A stretch of 26,545 bases of DNA from positions 1 to 26,545 of the forward strand of contig JAVYAJ010000124.1 in assembly GCA_032229885.1 (NCBI GenBank), written 5' to 3'. A program made the translations under genes and the position numbers. The notes beneath the pieces are model-generated. The model worked only from the letters and a program-made list of their open reading frames with translations. It did not search any database and had not been told where the DNA came from. This DNA comes from Anammoximicrobium sp032229885. GTDB lineage: Bacteria > Planctomycetota > Planctomycetia > Pirellulales > Pirellulaceae. Positions 7,726 through 16,191 of the stretch are shown here, one piece after another. The stretch's first letter is position 1; each line of letters begins with the position of its first letter.

Positions 7726-9678
7726 ATGAGCCGTTATCCGCCCCTTGATGTAGAGCTAACGAAATCATCGCCGCAACTATGGGCCTTGCGGCCGCTGTTC
7801 TCCGCCCAAGAGTTGCAGGTGATCGCGGCCGCCAGACAGCAGATCTCGGCTGGCGCCCGAACCGTCGTGTTCGCGACCTACGAGAACCGCGGTGCGCGCG
7901 CCGGCGGGCTGTACGCGGTGGCCGAGCGTCTGCCGTCGGCGCTGGCTCGCGCGGGCGTACGCGCCGTCTGTCTGAGCCCGTTCCATTCCCGTCTGCGCAA
8001 GGCGCCGGATCGACCGGGCGAGATGGTGGGCCAGGTCGATGTGCCCTTCGATGGCCGTCGCGTGCAGACCACGATCTATCGCGACGAAAGCGGATCGATC
8101 CCCTGGATCCTGTTCGGCGCCCCGGGCTTTTTTGACGCCGCCGGGGGCCCCAATGGCGCCGACCCGTATGACCATTCGAGCCCGGCGGGACCCGCCGTCG
8201 ACTCGAATTCGCTTCTGTTGCGAGACAGCCTGTTCGCGGCCGCGGCGCTTCCACACGTCTTGGCCTACTCGGAGATCGTCCACGATGTGGTCGTCCACGT
8301 CCAGGACTGGCAGTTCGCCGCCGCAGCCCTGACCGTCAAACAGGCGATCCTGGCGGGGCGGTTGAGCTCGGCGGCGGTGGTGCTGTCCTCGCATAACCCC
8401 TACGACTGTAGCCTGACGGCCGCCGACTTGGCCAAGATCACCACCCGCACCGCCGACCGCTGCTGGCCGCGGCCCGAGCATGAATACGCGGCGAATCGGG
8501 CGGCGCATGCGCCCGACATCGAGGACGACGTTGCCGCGGATGGCCGCCGTGTGGCCGAGCGCAGCCAGCCTCTTGTCGGCGATCCGACCCGGAACGTCGC
8601 CCCGCAAACCAGCGATGCCGGGGCGGCGCGGACCCGGCGCGGAACGGTTTACGAATGCATGATCCCGCTGTGCGACGCGCCCGTGGCGACGGTCAGCCGC
8701 GAGTTCGCCCGCGACCTGGTCCGCAGCCTCCTCCAGCGCTCGTACTTCGCCGGCCACCTCCAGCGCGTGTTCGCCCTGCGCGGACTGGTTGGCATCGACA
8801 ACGGGCTGTTCTTGGAACCCCGCTGTCCGTTCTCGTCGGACGCGATCGACGGTGTGTCGCGCGGCGATTTCGCGCAGATCCTTGCCGAAAAGAACGCCCG
8901 CCGCGCCAGAATGCTCGAGATCCTCGCCGAGTATTCTCCGGCGGCGCGCATCGGCGAACTGTCGGATTCAGCCGACCGCGGGTTGCCGAATCTTTCCGAC
9001 CAGACGCCCATATTCATGATGTTTGGCCGTCTGGATCCAGGACAGAAGGGCTTCGATGTCTTGGCGCAGGCCGTTCGGACGCAACCGCGCGGCGCCGCCA
9101 AGTTCGTCGTCTGTCCCATCGTGCCCGCCGGAGCCGAAGCTTTTTTGGACCAGTGGCGCCAGGTCGCCGACGAACGCGCCGGCGACGTCGTCGTCTTTCC
9201 ATTTCGCATGGAGGCGGGATATTTCGAGACCATGGCGGGCGCGACATTCTGCGTCATGCCCTCGCTGTACGAGCCTTTCGGGGCCGCCACCGAGCCGTAT
9301 CTTCAGGGAACGCCGGTGGTCGCGCACGCCACGGGCGGCCTGGTTCAGCAGGTTCTCGACGTCCGCGAACATCCGTCCGAAGGCACGGGAATCCTCTTCC
9401 GCCCGCAGGCCGTCGACACGGACGAACAGGCGGGACGGCAATGGCGAGCCATCTTGCAGGGTCCGGGTCCCGAGCATCGGATGCAGTATCCGCTGTACGT
9501 CGCGCTGGTCCATGAGCTGGCCGGCGCGCTCGCCGCGGCCCGGGCCGTTTACCAGCAAGACCAACCGGCGTACGCCCGCATGCTGTCTCGCTTGTATCCA
9601 CAATCGCTCGAGTTCGCCTGGGACCGCGCCGCGGCCGAATATCTCGCCCTGTACGAGGCCGCGGTGCGCCGCGGCTGA
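7726..9678 (+). CDS. Glycogen/starch synthase-like glycosyltransferase (GT-B fold)
   Basis: The 650-residue protein has a GT5-like N-terminal half: RAGGLYAVAERLPSAL at about 56-71 corresponds to the KTGGLxDV sugar-nucleotide loop, and VHVQDWQFAAAAL at about 189-201 matches the HxHDW region of GlgA, with Gln in place of the second His. The C-terminal Rossmann half carries MFGRLDPGQKGFDVL at about 430-444 and PSLYEPFGAATEPY...GTPVVAHATGGL at about 511-538, the donor-binding glutamate region. An Arg/Ala/Asp-rich segment (about 245-310) looks like a disordered insert. The family makes alpha-1,4-glucan from ADP- or UDP-glucose; the acceptor here is unproven. It starts 21 nt after the J-like gene and is probably co-transcribed with it. 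Length exceeds the 480-500 residues usual for bacterial GlgA because of the insert and C-terminal helices. A storage-glucan role is likely; another glucosyl polymer is possible. Confidence 0.9.
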   Translation: MSRYPPLDVELTKSSPQLWALRPLFSAQELQVIAAARQQISAGARTVVFATYENRGARAGGLYAVAERLPSALARAGVRAVCLSPFHSRLRKAPDRPGEMVGQVDVPFDGRRVQTTIYRDESGSIPWILFGAPGFFDAAGGPNGADPYDHSSPAGPAVDSNSLLLRDSLFAAAALPHVLAYSEIVHDVVVHVQDWQFAAAALTVKQAILAGRLSSAAVVLSSHNPYDCSLTAADLAKITTRTADRCWPRPEHEYAANRAAHAPDIEDDVAADGRRVAERSQPLVGDPTRNVAPQTSDAGAARTRRGTVYECMIPLCDAPVATVSREFARDLVRSLLQRSYFAGHLQRVFALRGLVGIDNGLFLEPRCPFSSDAIDGVSRGDFAQILAEKNARRARMLEILAEYSPAARIGELSDSADRGLPNLSDQTPIFMMFGRLDPGQKGFDVLAQAVRTQPRGAAKFVVCPIVPAGAEAFLDQWRQVADERAGDVVVFPFRMEAGYFETMAGATFCVMPSLYEPFGAATEPYLQGTPVVAHATGGLVQQVLDVREHPSEGTGILFRPQAVDTDEQAGRQWRAILQGPGPEHRMQYPLYVALVHELAGALAAARAVYQQDQPAYARMLSRLYPQSLEFAWDRAAAEYLALYEAAVRRG

Positions 9679-9697
9679 TGGCGATCTCGCGAAGCCC

Positions 9698-9712
9698 ACC
9701 CGCGGCGCGGGT
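9698..9712 (+). terminator. GC-rich hairpin after the glycosyltransferase gene
   Basis: ACCCGC-GGC-GCGGGT forms a perfect 6-bp stem 20 nt after the stop codon at 9678. A second hairpin, GCGGCG-GCTG-CGCCGC, lies a little further downstream. There is no U-run, so this is at most a weak terminator or a pausing site. Confidence 0.3.
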
Positions 9713-9912
9713 TCCGCGCGTCCATCCGCGTGACCACGCGGCGGCGGCTGCGCCGCGCGCTGTGTTGTCCGGCTGACGGTTCGCGGCGACGAATGTCACG
9801 GCGCCTCGCCATGGATTACAATGCGCCGCAACGTCGGTTTGCCAGCGACGGGCCCGTCGGGGGATTCAGGACCGGGAACGCGCAAACCAACGAGCCACAG
9901 GAGGATGAAACG

Positions 9913-12378
9913 ATGATGGATGTACGCCGATGGCCTGCGTGCTGGGTCGTGTCCGCGGCGGCCCTGGTCGGCGGCGCGAGCGTCGCCGCCGAGCCGATTC
10001 GAATCGTCGATGAGGGGACGGCGCGGGCGGCGATCATCGTACCGGCGGCCTGCGATTCGCAGACGCGCGCCGCGGCCGAGTTGCTCGCCCAGTGCATCCG
10101 CGAATCGTCCGGCGCGACCCTGGCGATCCGGGCTGAGGACGAGCCGGGCGACGACGCCCAGATGGCCAAGATCCACGTCGGCGTGGACGACCAGGTCAAG
10201 CAATTGGATCTAGGACTGGCCGACTTGGACCAGGACGGGTTCGTGATCCGCGGCGTCGACGCCCAGACGGTCGTCATTGCGGGGCCGACGCCCTTTGGGA
10301 CCGAGTTCGGCGTGTGCGAGTTCCTCGAGCAGTTCGTCGGCGTTCGCTGGTTGATGCCCGGCGACGACGGGACGGACGTGCCACAACACAAAACGATCGA
10401 CATTCCCCAGGAGACGGTGCGTCTGGAGCCCGTGTTTTTTTCGCGCCTGATGAGCGGGTTGTCCGGTCCGCAGACCACGTGGGCACAGCGAAATCGAATG
10501 CACGGGCGCGTCGCGTTTCATCACAATCTACAACGGCTGGTGGCGCCGGAGAAATATGCTCGGACGCACCCCGAGTTCTACCCGATCCGCAACGGCCAGC
10601 GATACATTCCGCCCGACAGCAATACGCATGGCTGGCAGCCGTGCTTCTCTGCCCCAGGCCTCGTAGAAGAGGCGGCCAAGACGATCTGCGCATACTTCGA
10701 CGAGCATCCGGAGGCCGAGTCGTATTCGTTGGGCGTGGTCGATTCCAGCGGTCATTGCGAGTGCGAGCAATGCCAAGCCCAGGATCCGCCCGAGCCGAAC
10801 TTCATCGGCCGCCGCGACTGCTCGGATCGATATTATGGCTGGTGCAACAAGGTCGTCGAGCTGGTTCTCAAACAGCATCCGGACAAGTGGTTCGGATGTC
10901 TGGCCTACAGCGAAGTCGCCCAAGCGCCGTCGCGGGTGGCGGTCAATCCGCGAATCATTCCCTACATGACCTATGATCGGATGAAGTGGATCGATTCCGA
11001 GCTGGCGGCGGACGGCAAACGGATGACCGAGGCGTGGCAGGCGACCAGCCCTGTGCTGGGATGGTACGATTACATCTACGGCTCGTCCTACTGCGCACCC
11101 CGCGTGTGGTTCCACGTCATGGCCGATTATTATCGCTACGCCGCCGCGCATGGCGTCCGGGCGATGTATGCCGAGGCCTACCCGAACTGGGGCGAAGGCC
11201 CCAAGCTGTACGTCGCGCTCCGCCTGCAATGGGATCCAAACCAGGACGTCGACGCGCTGCTGCGCGAATGGTATGTCCGCGCGGTCGGCGCGGATGCGGC
11301 CGACGATCTGGCCGCCTACTATGCGCACTGGGAGGATTTTTGGACGCGAAGGATTCTCGATTCGAAGTGGTTCACCAAAAACGGACAGTATCTGGCGTTC
11401 TACAATCCCGGGTACTTGGCGGACGTCACCGACGAAGAGATCGCTCGCTGCCGCACGCTTCTGGAGAATGTGCGAGCCAAGACGACGACGCCCAAGCAGA
11501 AGGCTCGGGCCGAATTGTTGATGCTCGCATTCGAGTATTACGAGGCGTCGGCGATCGCCTACGGCGCTGCGCGCCGGGCCGAAACGACGGTCGTCGAGTC
11601 CGAGGCAGACGCCCTGAGCATGTTGGACGAATCGGTCCGGCGGCTGGAAATGAACGCCTCGCGGCAGCGGCTGGTCGCCGATATCTTTCCGCGGCGCCCG
11701 GAGCTGCTGCATCGCATCGATTTCGGACGCTACCCGCTGCTGCGCGGCGACGATTGGACCACCGGATTGATGTGGGCGACTTTCGACGTGGCCAGCCGGA
11801 ATGAACAGGTCCGGCAACGGCTCGAGCAGATCGCCCAGTCGCAGACGGCGGCCAGCGTATCGGCGCAGGCAATGCTTGCCGCGATCAAGGCGCCCCTCGG
11901 ATCGTTGGGCAAGAATCCGTCGTTCGAGACGGCGGACGACAAATGGCCCGCGGAATGGTCGCGTTGGATCAAAGACGGCGTCGGCAGCATGGCGATCAGT
12001 CGCGACGCGGCCCATTCGGGCGACTGGGGCGTGTTGTGCCGCGGCGTAAAACGAGGCGGGCCGCTGCAGACGGTCGACTTTGTGCCGGGCCGCTATACGG
12101 CGTCCGCCGCGATCCACGTGCTCCAGGCGCCGCAGGGCAACGCCACGATCACGCTCAGCATCACCCCGCTGGATGAACAGCGAGCCAACCTGCCGGCCCT
12201 CTCGACGATCATCCCAGCCAGGTCCGGCGATTGGAGACGCGTGGCGATCGCCGGCGAGATCCCGGCGATGTTGAACAACAAGGCGGTCCAGTCGCTGCGG
12301 CTGATCGTCATCCTGGACGGGTTCGGCCCGGACGAAGAAGTCCACCTGGACGATCTGGTCCTCACGAGGCTGGATTGA
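9913..12378 (+). CDS. Secreted DUF4838-type glycoside-hydrolase-like protein
   Basis: The ATG at 9913 has AGGAGG 7 nt upstream and begins a signal peptide (MMDVRRWPACWVVSAAALVGGASVAA, cleaved before EPIRI), so the longer upstream frame is rejected. The mature N-terminus (about 28-145) resembles the alpha/beta accessory domain found before GH20/GH67 catalytic domains (AAELLAQCIRESSGATLAIRAE...DGFVIRGVD...VVIAGPTPFGTEFGVCEFLEQFVGVRWLMPGDDG). The central part (about 165-540) matches DUF4838 as I know it, including the CxCxxC stretch GHCECEQCQAQD, GWYDYIYGSSY and YAEAYPNWGEGPKLYVALRLQWD, likely a TIM-barrel core. The last 170 residues (NPSFETADDKWPAEW...VHLDDLVLTRLD) form a CBM4/9-like jelly roll. 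It should act on polysaccharide outside the cytoplasm, but the substrate and catalytic residues are not established. Its neighbour downstream is a second secreted sugar-active protein. Confidence 0.92.
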   Translation: MMDVRRWPACWVVSAAALVGGASVAAEPIRIVDEGTARAAIIVPAACDSQTRAAAELLAQCIRESSGATLAIRAEDEPGDDAQMAKIHVGVDDQVKQLDLGLADLDQDGFVIRGVDAQTVVIAGPTPFGTEFGVCEFLEQFVGVRWLMPGDDGTDVPQHKTIDIPQETVRLEPVFFSRLMSGLSGPQTTWAQRNRMHGRVAFHHNLQRLVAPEKYARTHPEFYPIRNGQRYIPPDSNTHGWQPCFSAPGLVEEAAKTICAYFDEHPEAESYSLGVVDSSGHCECEQCQAQDPPEPNFIGRRDCSDRYYGWCNKVVELVLKQHPDKWFGCLAYSEVAQAPSRVAVNPRIIPYMTYDRMKWIDSELAADGKRMTEAWQATSPVLGWYDYIYGSSYCAPRVWFHVMADYYRYAAAHGVRAMYAEAYPNWGEGPKLYVALRLQWDPNQDVDALLREWYVRAVGADAADDLAAYYAHWEDFWTRRILDSKWFTKNGQYLAFYNPGYLADVTDEEIARCRTLLENVRAKTTTPKQKARAELLMLAFEYYEASAIAYGAARRAETTVVESEADALSMLDESVRRLEMNASRQRLVADIFPRRPELLHRIDFGRYPLLRGDDWTTGLMWATFDVASRNEQVRQRLEQIAQSQTAASVSAQAMLAAIKAPLGSLGKNPSFETADDKWPAEWSRWIKDGVGSMAISRDAAHSGDWGVLCRGVKRGGPLQTVDFVPGRYTASAAIHVLQAPQGNATITLSITPLDEQRANLPALSTIIPARSGDWRRVAIAGEIPAMLNNKAVQSLRLIVILDGFGPDEEVHLDDLVLTRLD

Positions 12379-12410
12379 GCGACCGATCCGCGGTACGCGC
12401 GCAGAATAGA

Positions 12411-12437
12411 TCCCATGTGTCCCATTGGTCCTATGCT
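12411..12437. repeat. Short degenerate 9-bp tandem repeat
   Basis: Three adjacent 9-mers, TCCCATGTG, TCCCATTGG and TCCTATGCT, lie 33 nt after the DUF4838 stop codon. The reverse complement contains ATAGGACCA and ATGGGACAC, similar to the ATAGGTCAT units of the longer 9-bp array at 23983-24054. Three imperfect copies alone could be chance. Confidence 0.4.
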
Positions 12438-12560
12438 GGATTGACCGAGCGCAGCTCACACGCCGACACAACTGCGCCGGACGGACAACCGAACCCAATC
12501 AGTGACCCGCATCCCTGTCTGGAACTGCAGCCGTCGGCTGCGCTACGGAGACGACCACAC

Positions 12561-14852
12561 ATGAACGCCATCGTATGGGGAATCTGGTTATTGACCGCGG
12601 CGAACGCTGCGGCGACGCCGAGCCTGTTCGATCTGGGGCAACGCGATTCGGCGGTCTGGGAGGGCTGTACGCGCGTCACGTCGGACAGCGTCTTCACCGA
12701 CGAGACCGGCTTCGGCTGGCAATCCACCGAGGGGCTGAGCGCCGTCGCCCGTGCGTACACGTCGTCGGTCCGCAACCATAAACGCGACCGCGACGAACCG
12801 CCGCCGATCTGGACCAATCCGATCACCGAAGACGCCGTCATCGGCGATCGCGAGGCGGTGTTCCTGATGCGCATGCCGCCCGGCCAGGTCGACGTGTACG
12901 TCCTGTGCGGCGTCAGCGAGGCGATGCCCGCCCAGTACTTCGACTTCACGATTCAGGTCGGCGAGGACCGGCAGCGTGTCCAGTTCGAGGGCGGATATCG
13001 ATTCTGCGGATTGCGTTTTCGCGCCCGGGCGACCGACGAACCGCTGGCGATCCGGTTCACGCCGCGCAGCAAGTGGGCCGCGTGCGCGATCCTCGCCTGG
13101 ACGCCCGCCGACGCCGAACGCGTCCAACGCGATGTGATCGATCCGTTAGAGCAGTGGACGTTCCGGATGCCGCCCGACGAGTGGGCGGAGTGGCAGGAAG
13201 ACCCCGAACCGCCATCGGGCCCTGCGCCGACGCCCACCGAAGCGGATCGGAAGCGAGGCTTCATGCTGTCCGCGCCGCACTATCTGGAGTGCGTCTATCC
13301 GGGGACCAAGCCGCGGGCCGAAGATCTGAACCCGACGGTGCGCCTGTTCGGCACGCCGGGCGAGTACGAGCCGGCGGCGTTCGTCGTTCATCCGCTGGGC
13401 GATCTGACCAACGCGCGCGTGCGGGTCAGCGACCTCGGTCCCGTGCCCGCCGCCAATGTCGAGATCCGACGCGTACGCTATCTGCGGGCTCGGCCGAACT
13501 ATCGGATCCTGCACCGCTATCGCATCGTGCCCGACGTCTTGGAACGCTTCGATTCCGGGGACTTGACCGCGGGCGAGAACTGCCGTTTCTGGCTCACGAT
13601 CCGGATCCCGGACGACGCTCCGGCCGGCCTTTTCCAAGGCAGCGTGACGTTTGAATGCTCGAGCGGCGCCGCCGACGTGCCCGTCATGCTGCGGATCCTG
13701 CCGTTTCGGCTGCGCGACGATCCGAGCAAATTGTTCGGGATCTACTATCGACATCCGTACGATCAGATGGCGCGAGCCACGGACGACGTGTCGCGGGCGT
13801 ATTTTCGCCGGCGGGCCGAGTTGGAACACGCCGACATGGTCGCACACGGAGTTCGCAACGTGGTCCTGTCCTGCGGCAGCTCGGCGGCCGATGCCGACGG
13901 CAATTTCCGGTTCAACTGGGATCTCTTGGCCGACAAGATCGAGCTGGGGCGAAGACACGGTTTCCGCGGTCCGCTGGTGATGCACATCAGCACCGGCGCC
14001 GTGTACGCCAAATACGTCAAACGGCCCTACGGCAGCCATCTGGCGGGCGTGCAAGACCCGCCGGACGCGTTTGGCGAGGAAATCACGGCGCTGGTCAAGG
14101 CCATCGAAACCGAGCGGCAACGGCGCGGCTGGCCCGAGTTTTTGTACTATCCGGTCGACGAGCCGGGGACCAACCCGGATGCCGTGAACTTCATGGTCAA
14201 AGTCCTGCGCGCGTGCAAAGCCGCCGGCGTGCGGACGTACGTCACGGCCGACCCTACGCGCGAGCAATTCCAACCGCTGCGACCTTACATCGACGTCTGG
14301 TGTACGCAGCCGTTCGCGCCCGATCGCGAAACGGTTCTCGCCGACATGCGGGCTCGCCAGGTCGAGTACTGGTGTTATCCGAATCACGTCAACGGCGAGA
14401 ACGACCACACACCCGTCGCCGGCGGGCGAATGACCTACGGCTTTGGGTTCTGGCGATCCGGGTTTCTGACGTTGATCCCCTGGATCTACTCGTCCAGCAC
14501 GGGCGATCCGTACAACTATCTGGACGGCGCAGCGATGGATTTCTTCAATCGTCACGAACCCGACGGAACGCCGGTCCCCGTGGCGCTGTGGGAGGCGTAT
14601 CGCGAGGGATACGACGACTATCGGTATATCTATACTCTGGAACAGACGATCGCCGAAGCGCGCCAACGGCCGGAAGCGTCGATTCGGCAGGTGGCTGCCA
14701 CGGCCCAAGCGGAATTGCAGTCCGTCTGGGACGCGATCCGGGTCCAGCCCAAGTACAAATACGACGACCTCTGGGCCCCGGCCCAATTCGACGTGTATCG
14801 GTGGCTGGCGGCGCAACAGATCCTGGCCGTGAACAAGGCGCTCGGCAGATAG
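12561..14852 (+). CDS. Secreted glycoside-hydrolase-like protein, DUF4091 C-terminus
   Basis: The ATG at 12561 follows GGAGACG about 9 nt upstream and opens a short hydrophobic export signal (MNAIVWGIWLLTAANAAA, before TPSLF); the frame is open further upstream but overlaps the DUF4838 gene. Length is 763 residues. Residues 20-190 (LFDLGQRDSAVWEGCTRV...GFGWQ) look like a malectin/galactose-binding jelly roll. Residues about 235-385 form a beta-sandwich (GTPGEYEPAAFVVHPLG...IRIPDDAPAGLFQGSVTF). A TIM-barrel-like core follows (NWDLLADKIELGRRHGFRG...FLYYPVDEPG), and residues about 665-763 match DUF4091 (PWIYSSSTGDPYNY, WEAYREGYDDYRYIYTLE). The Asp-Glu of PVDEPG is a candidate catalytic position by analogy with TIM-barrel hydrolases. 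The fold class is confident, the substrate unknown. It follows the DUF4838 gene by 182 nt on the same strand, so the two probably serve the same glycan. Confidence 0.9.
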   Translation: MNAIVWGIWLLTAANAAATPSLFDLGQRDSAVWEGCTRVTSDSVFTDETGFGWQSTEGLSAVARAYTSSVRNHKRDRDEPPPIWTNPITEDAVIGDREAVFLMRMPPGQVDVYVLCGVSEAMPAQYFDFTIQVGEDRQRVQFEGGYRFCGLRFRARATDEPLAIRFTPRSKWAACAILAWTPADAERVQRDVIDPLEQWTFRMPPDEWAEWQEDPEPPSGPAPTPTEADRKRGFMLSAPHYLECVYPGTKPRAEDLNPTVRLFGTPGEYEPAAFVVHPLGDLTNARVRVSDLGPVPAANVEIRRVRYLRARPNYRILHRYRIVPDVLERFDSGDLTAGENCRFWLTIRIPDDAPAGLFQGSVTFECSSGAADVPVMLRILPFRLRDDPSKLFGIYYRHPYDQMARATDDVSRAYFRRRAELEHADMVAHGVRNVVLSCGSSAADADGNFRFNWDLLADKIELGRRHGFRGPLVMHISTGAVYAKYVKRPYGSHLAGVQDPPDAFGEEITALVKAIETERQRRGWPEFLYYPVDEPGTNPDAVNFMVKVLRACKAAGVRTYVTADPTREQFQPLRPYIDVWCTQPFAPDRETVLADMRARQVEYWCYPNHVNGENDHTPVAGGRMTYGFGFWRSGFLTLIPWIYSSSTGDPYNYLDGAAMDFFNRHEPDGTPVPVALWEAYREGYDDYRYIYTLEQTIAEARQRPEASIRQVAATAQAELQSVWDAIRVQPKYKYDDLWAPAQFDVYRWLAAQQILAVNKALGR

Positions 14853-15034
14853 GCGGCGCGGATGACGGCGCGCCCGAGGCGCGATCGCCCGACATGGCGG
14901 CGAAGACACAGCCGCGGAACGTGCGATGACGAACGCGGGCGGTGGCGAACGCACGGGGCGCGCATCGCCGCCGGACCACGCAAAGCGTGCGTGCATGGCG
15001 CGGTATGAGCTTCAAGGCGTCCGCCGGACGAGGC

Positions 15035-15937
15035 TTACGAACCTTCGGTGGCCGAGCGGGCAAGGGCGATCGCGCCGAGCACGCCCGAGCGGTTTCCCAG
15101 GCCCGGCGGAACGATGAACTGGTCGATCTTGTGCAGCACCGCCTCGGCCTGGATGTAATCCGCCAGCAGCGTCTGGACACGGGTCCGGATCAGCGGGAAC
15201 AGGTGGCTTTGGTCCATCACGCCCCCGCCCAGGATGATCCGCTGCGGAGACAGCGTGCAGACGAAGTTGACCAGCGCCAGCGCCAGGTACTCGGCTTCGA
15301 GCTTCCAGGCCGGATGGTCCGGCGGCAGCGAGGTCGCGGGGCAGCCCCAGCGGGCTTCGATGGCCAGTCCCGAGGCCAGTCCTTCTAGACAGTCGCCGTG
15401 GAACGGACACACGCCGGCGAAGGGATCCGCGTCGTGATCACGAGGTAGGCGGATATGCCCCATTTCCGGATGGATCAAGCCATGCATCAGCCGCCCCGCG
15501 GATAGCCCGCCCCCGCCGATCCCCGTGCCGATCGTCAAGTACAGGAACGTGTCCAAGCCCTGCGCCGCGCCCCAGACGCGTTCGCCCCACGCTGCCACGT
15601 TGACGTCCGTGTCGAACAGGACGGGCACGTTCAGCTCGCGCCGCAGGGCGCCCGCAAACTCGGTGTTCCGCCAGCCGGGCTTGGGCGTCGAGGTGATGTA
15701 TCCAAAGGTCGGCGAACTCGGATTGGGATCCACGGGACCGAACGACGCGATCCCCAACGCCGAGATTGCGCCGACCCGCTGCTGGACCTCGCGAAAGTAT
15801 TCCGCCGCGCGAGCCAACGTTTCGGCCGGCGTCGTGGTCGGAAATCGAACCTCGTCGCGGACGTCGTCCGGCCCGGTTCCCACCGCACAGACAAACTTCG
15901 TGCCGCCCGCCTCGATGCCGCCGAACAGGGGTTTCAT
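15035..15937 (-). CDS. ROK-family fructokinase (zinc type)
   Basis: The enzyme phosphorylates a hexose, most likely fructose, at the 6-hydroxyl using ATP in the cytoplasm. GIEAGGTKFVCAVG (7-20) is the phosphate loop in the EAGGTK form typical of the bacterial fructokinase branch. IASFGPVD (63-70) and STPKPGW (83-89) are also typical of it. FDTDVNVAAWGE holds the catalytic Asp at about 111. The structural zinc site is complete: His161, Cys177, His180 and Cys183 in GHIRL...CPFHGDCLEGLASG. Length, 300 residues, is normal. The ATG at 15937 has AAGGACG upstream. It converges with the DUF4091 gene, leaving 182 nt between stop codons. Glucose or mannose as the physiological substrate cannot be excluded. 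Confidence 0.93.
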   Translation of the reverse strand: MKPLFGGIEAGGTKFVCAVGTGPDDVRDEVRFPTTTPAETLARAAEYFREVQQRVGAISALGIASFGPVDPNPSSPTFGYITSTPKPGWRNTEFAGALRRELNVPVLFDTDVNVAAWGERVWGAAQGLDTFLYLTIGTGIGGGGLSAGRLMHGLIHPEMGHIRLPRDHDADPFAGVCPFHGDCLEGLASGLAIEARWGCPATSLPPDHPAWKLEAEYLALALVNFVCTLSPQRIILGGGVMDQSHLFPLIRTRVQTLLADYIQAEAVLHKIDQFIVPPGLGNRSGVLGAIALARSATEGS

Positions 15938-15992
15938 GGATACGTCCTTTCGTTTCGCCCCGGGCGCGCGTCCCGCGGAGCGCCGGCGCGCC

Positions 15993-16014
15993 TGCGGTTC
16001 ATTTGCGGTTCATT
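15993..16014. repeat. Perfect tandem 11-bp repeat in fructokinase leader
   Basis: TGCGGTTCATT occurs twice back to back (15993-16003 and 16004-16014), about 56-77 bp upstream of the fructokinase start codon and downstream of its probable promoter. A site in this position could bind a repressor or shape the leader RNA. No regulator gene is adjacent. Confidence 0.45.
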
Positions 16015-16100
16015 AAGGTCCAGCGCGCCGCCCAGCCATCCCGATCCCGCGCGGGCGGCGGCGCGTTCTCATCCCAGCGCGGTCGCGGTTTGCCGTCGCC

Positions 16101-16129
16101 ATTCGACTCTGCCCCGCCTTGAATGTCAA
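16101..16129 (-). promoter_or_regulatory. Sigma70-like promoter for the fructokinase gene
   Basis: Reading the minus strand, a perfect TTGACA (16129-16124), a 17-nt spacer and TCGAAT (16106-16101, 4/6 match) form a promoter. Transcription would start near 16094, giving a leader of roughly 155 nt that contains the tandem 11-bp repeat. It lies in the gap after the epimerase stop codon, so the fructokinase gene can be read independently. Confidence 0.45.
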
Positions 16130-16191
16130 CCGAAGCCCCGTGGCCCGAACCACGCCATCGTGCGGCGCGCGGACGTCGTTCGGTCGCGCGG

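Noticed and set aside
10528..12498. 656-residue minus-strand frame opposite the DUF4838 gene
   Set aside because: Composition is Arg/Asp/Val-rich antisense of a GC-rich gene; the plus strand has AGGAGG, a signal peptide and recognised domains.
13146..14996. 616-residue minus-strand frame opposite the DUF4091 gene
   Set aside because: It shows no domain or start signal and is the mirror of a well-supported plus-strand gene.
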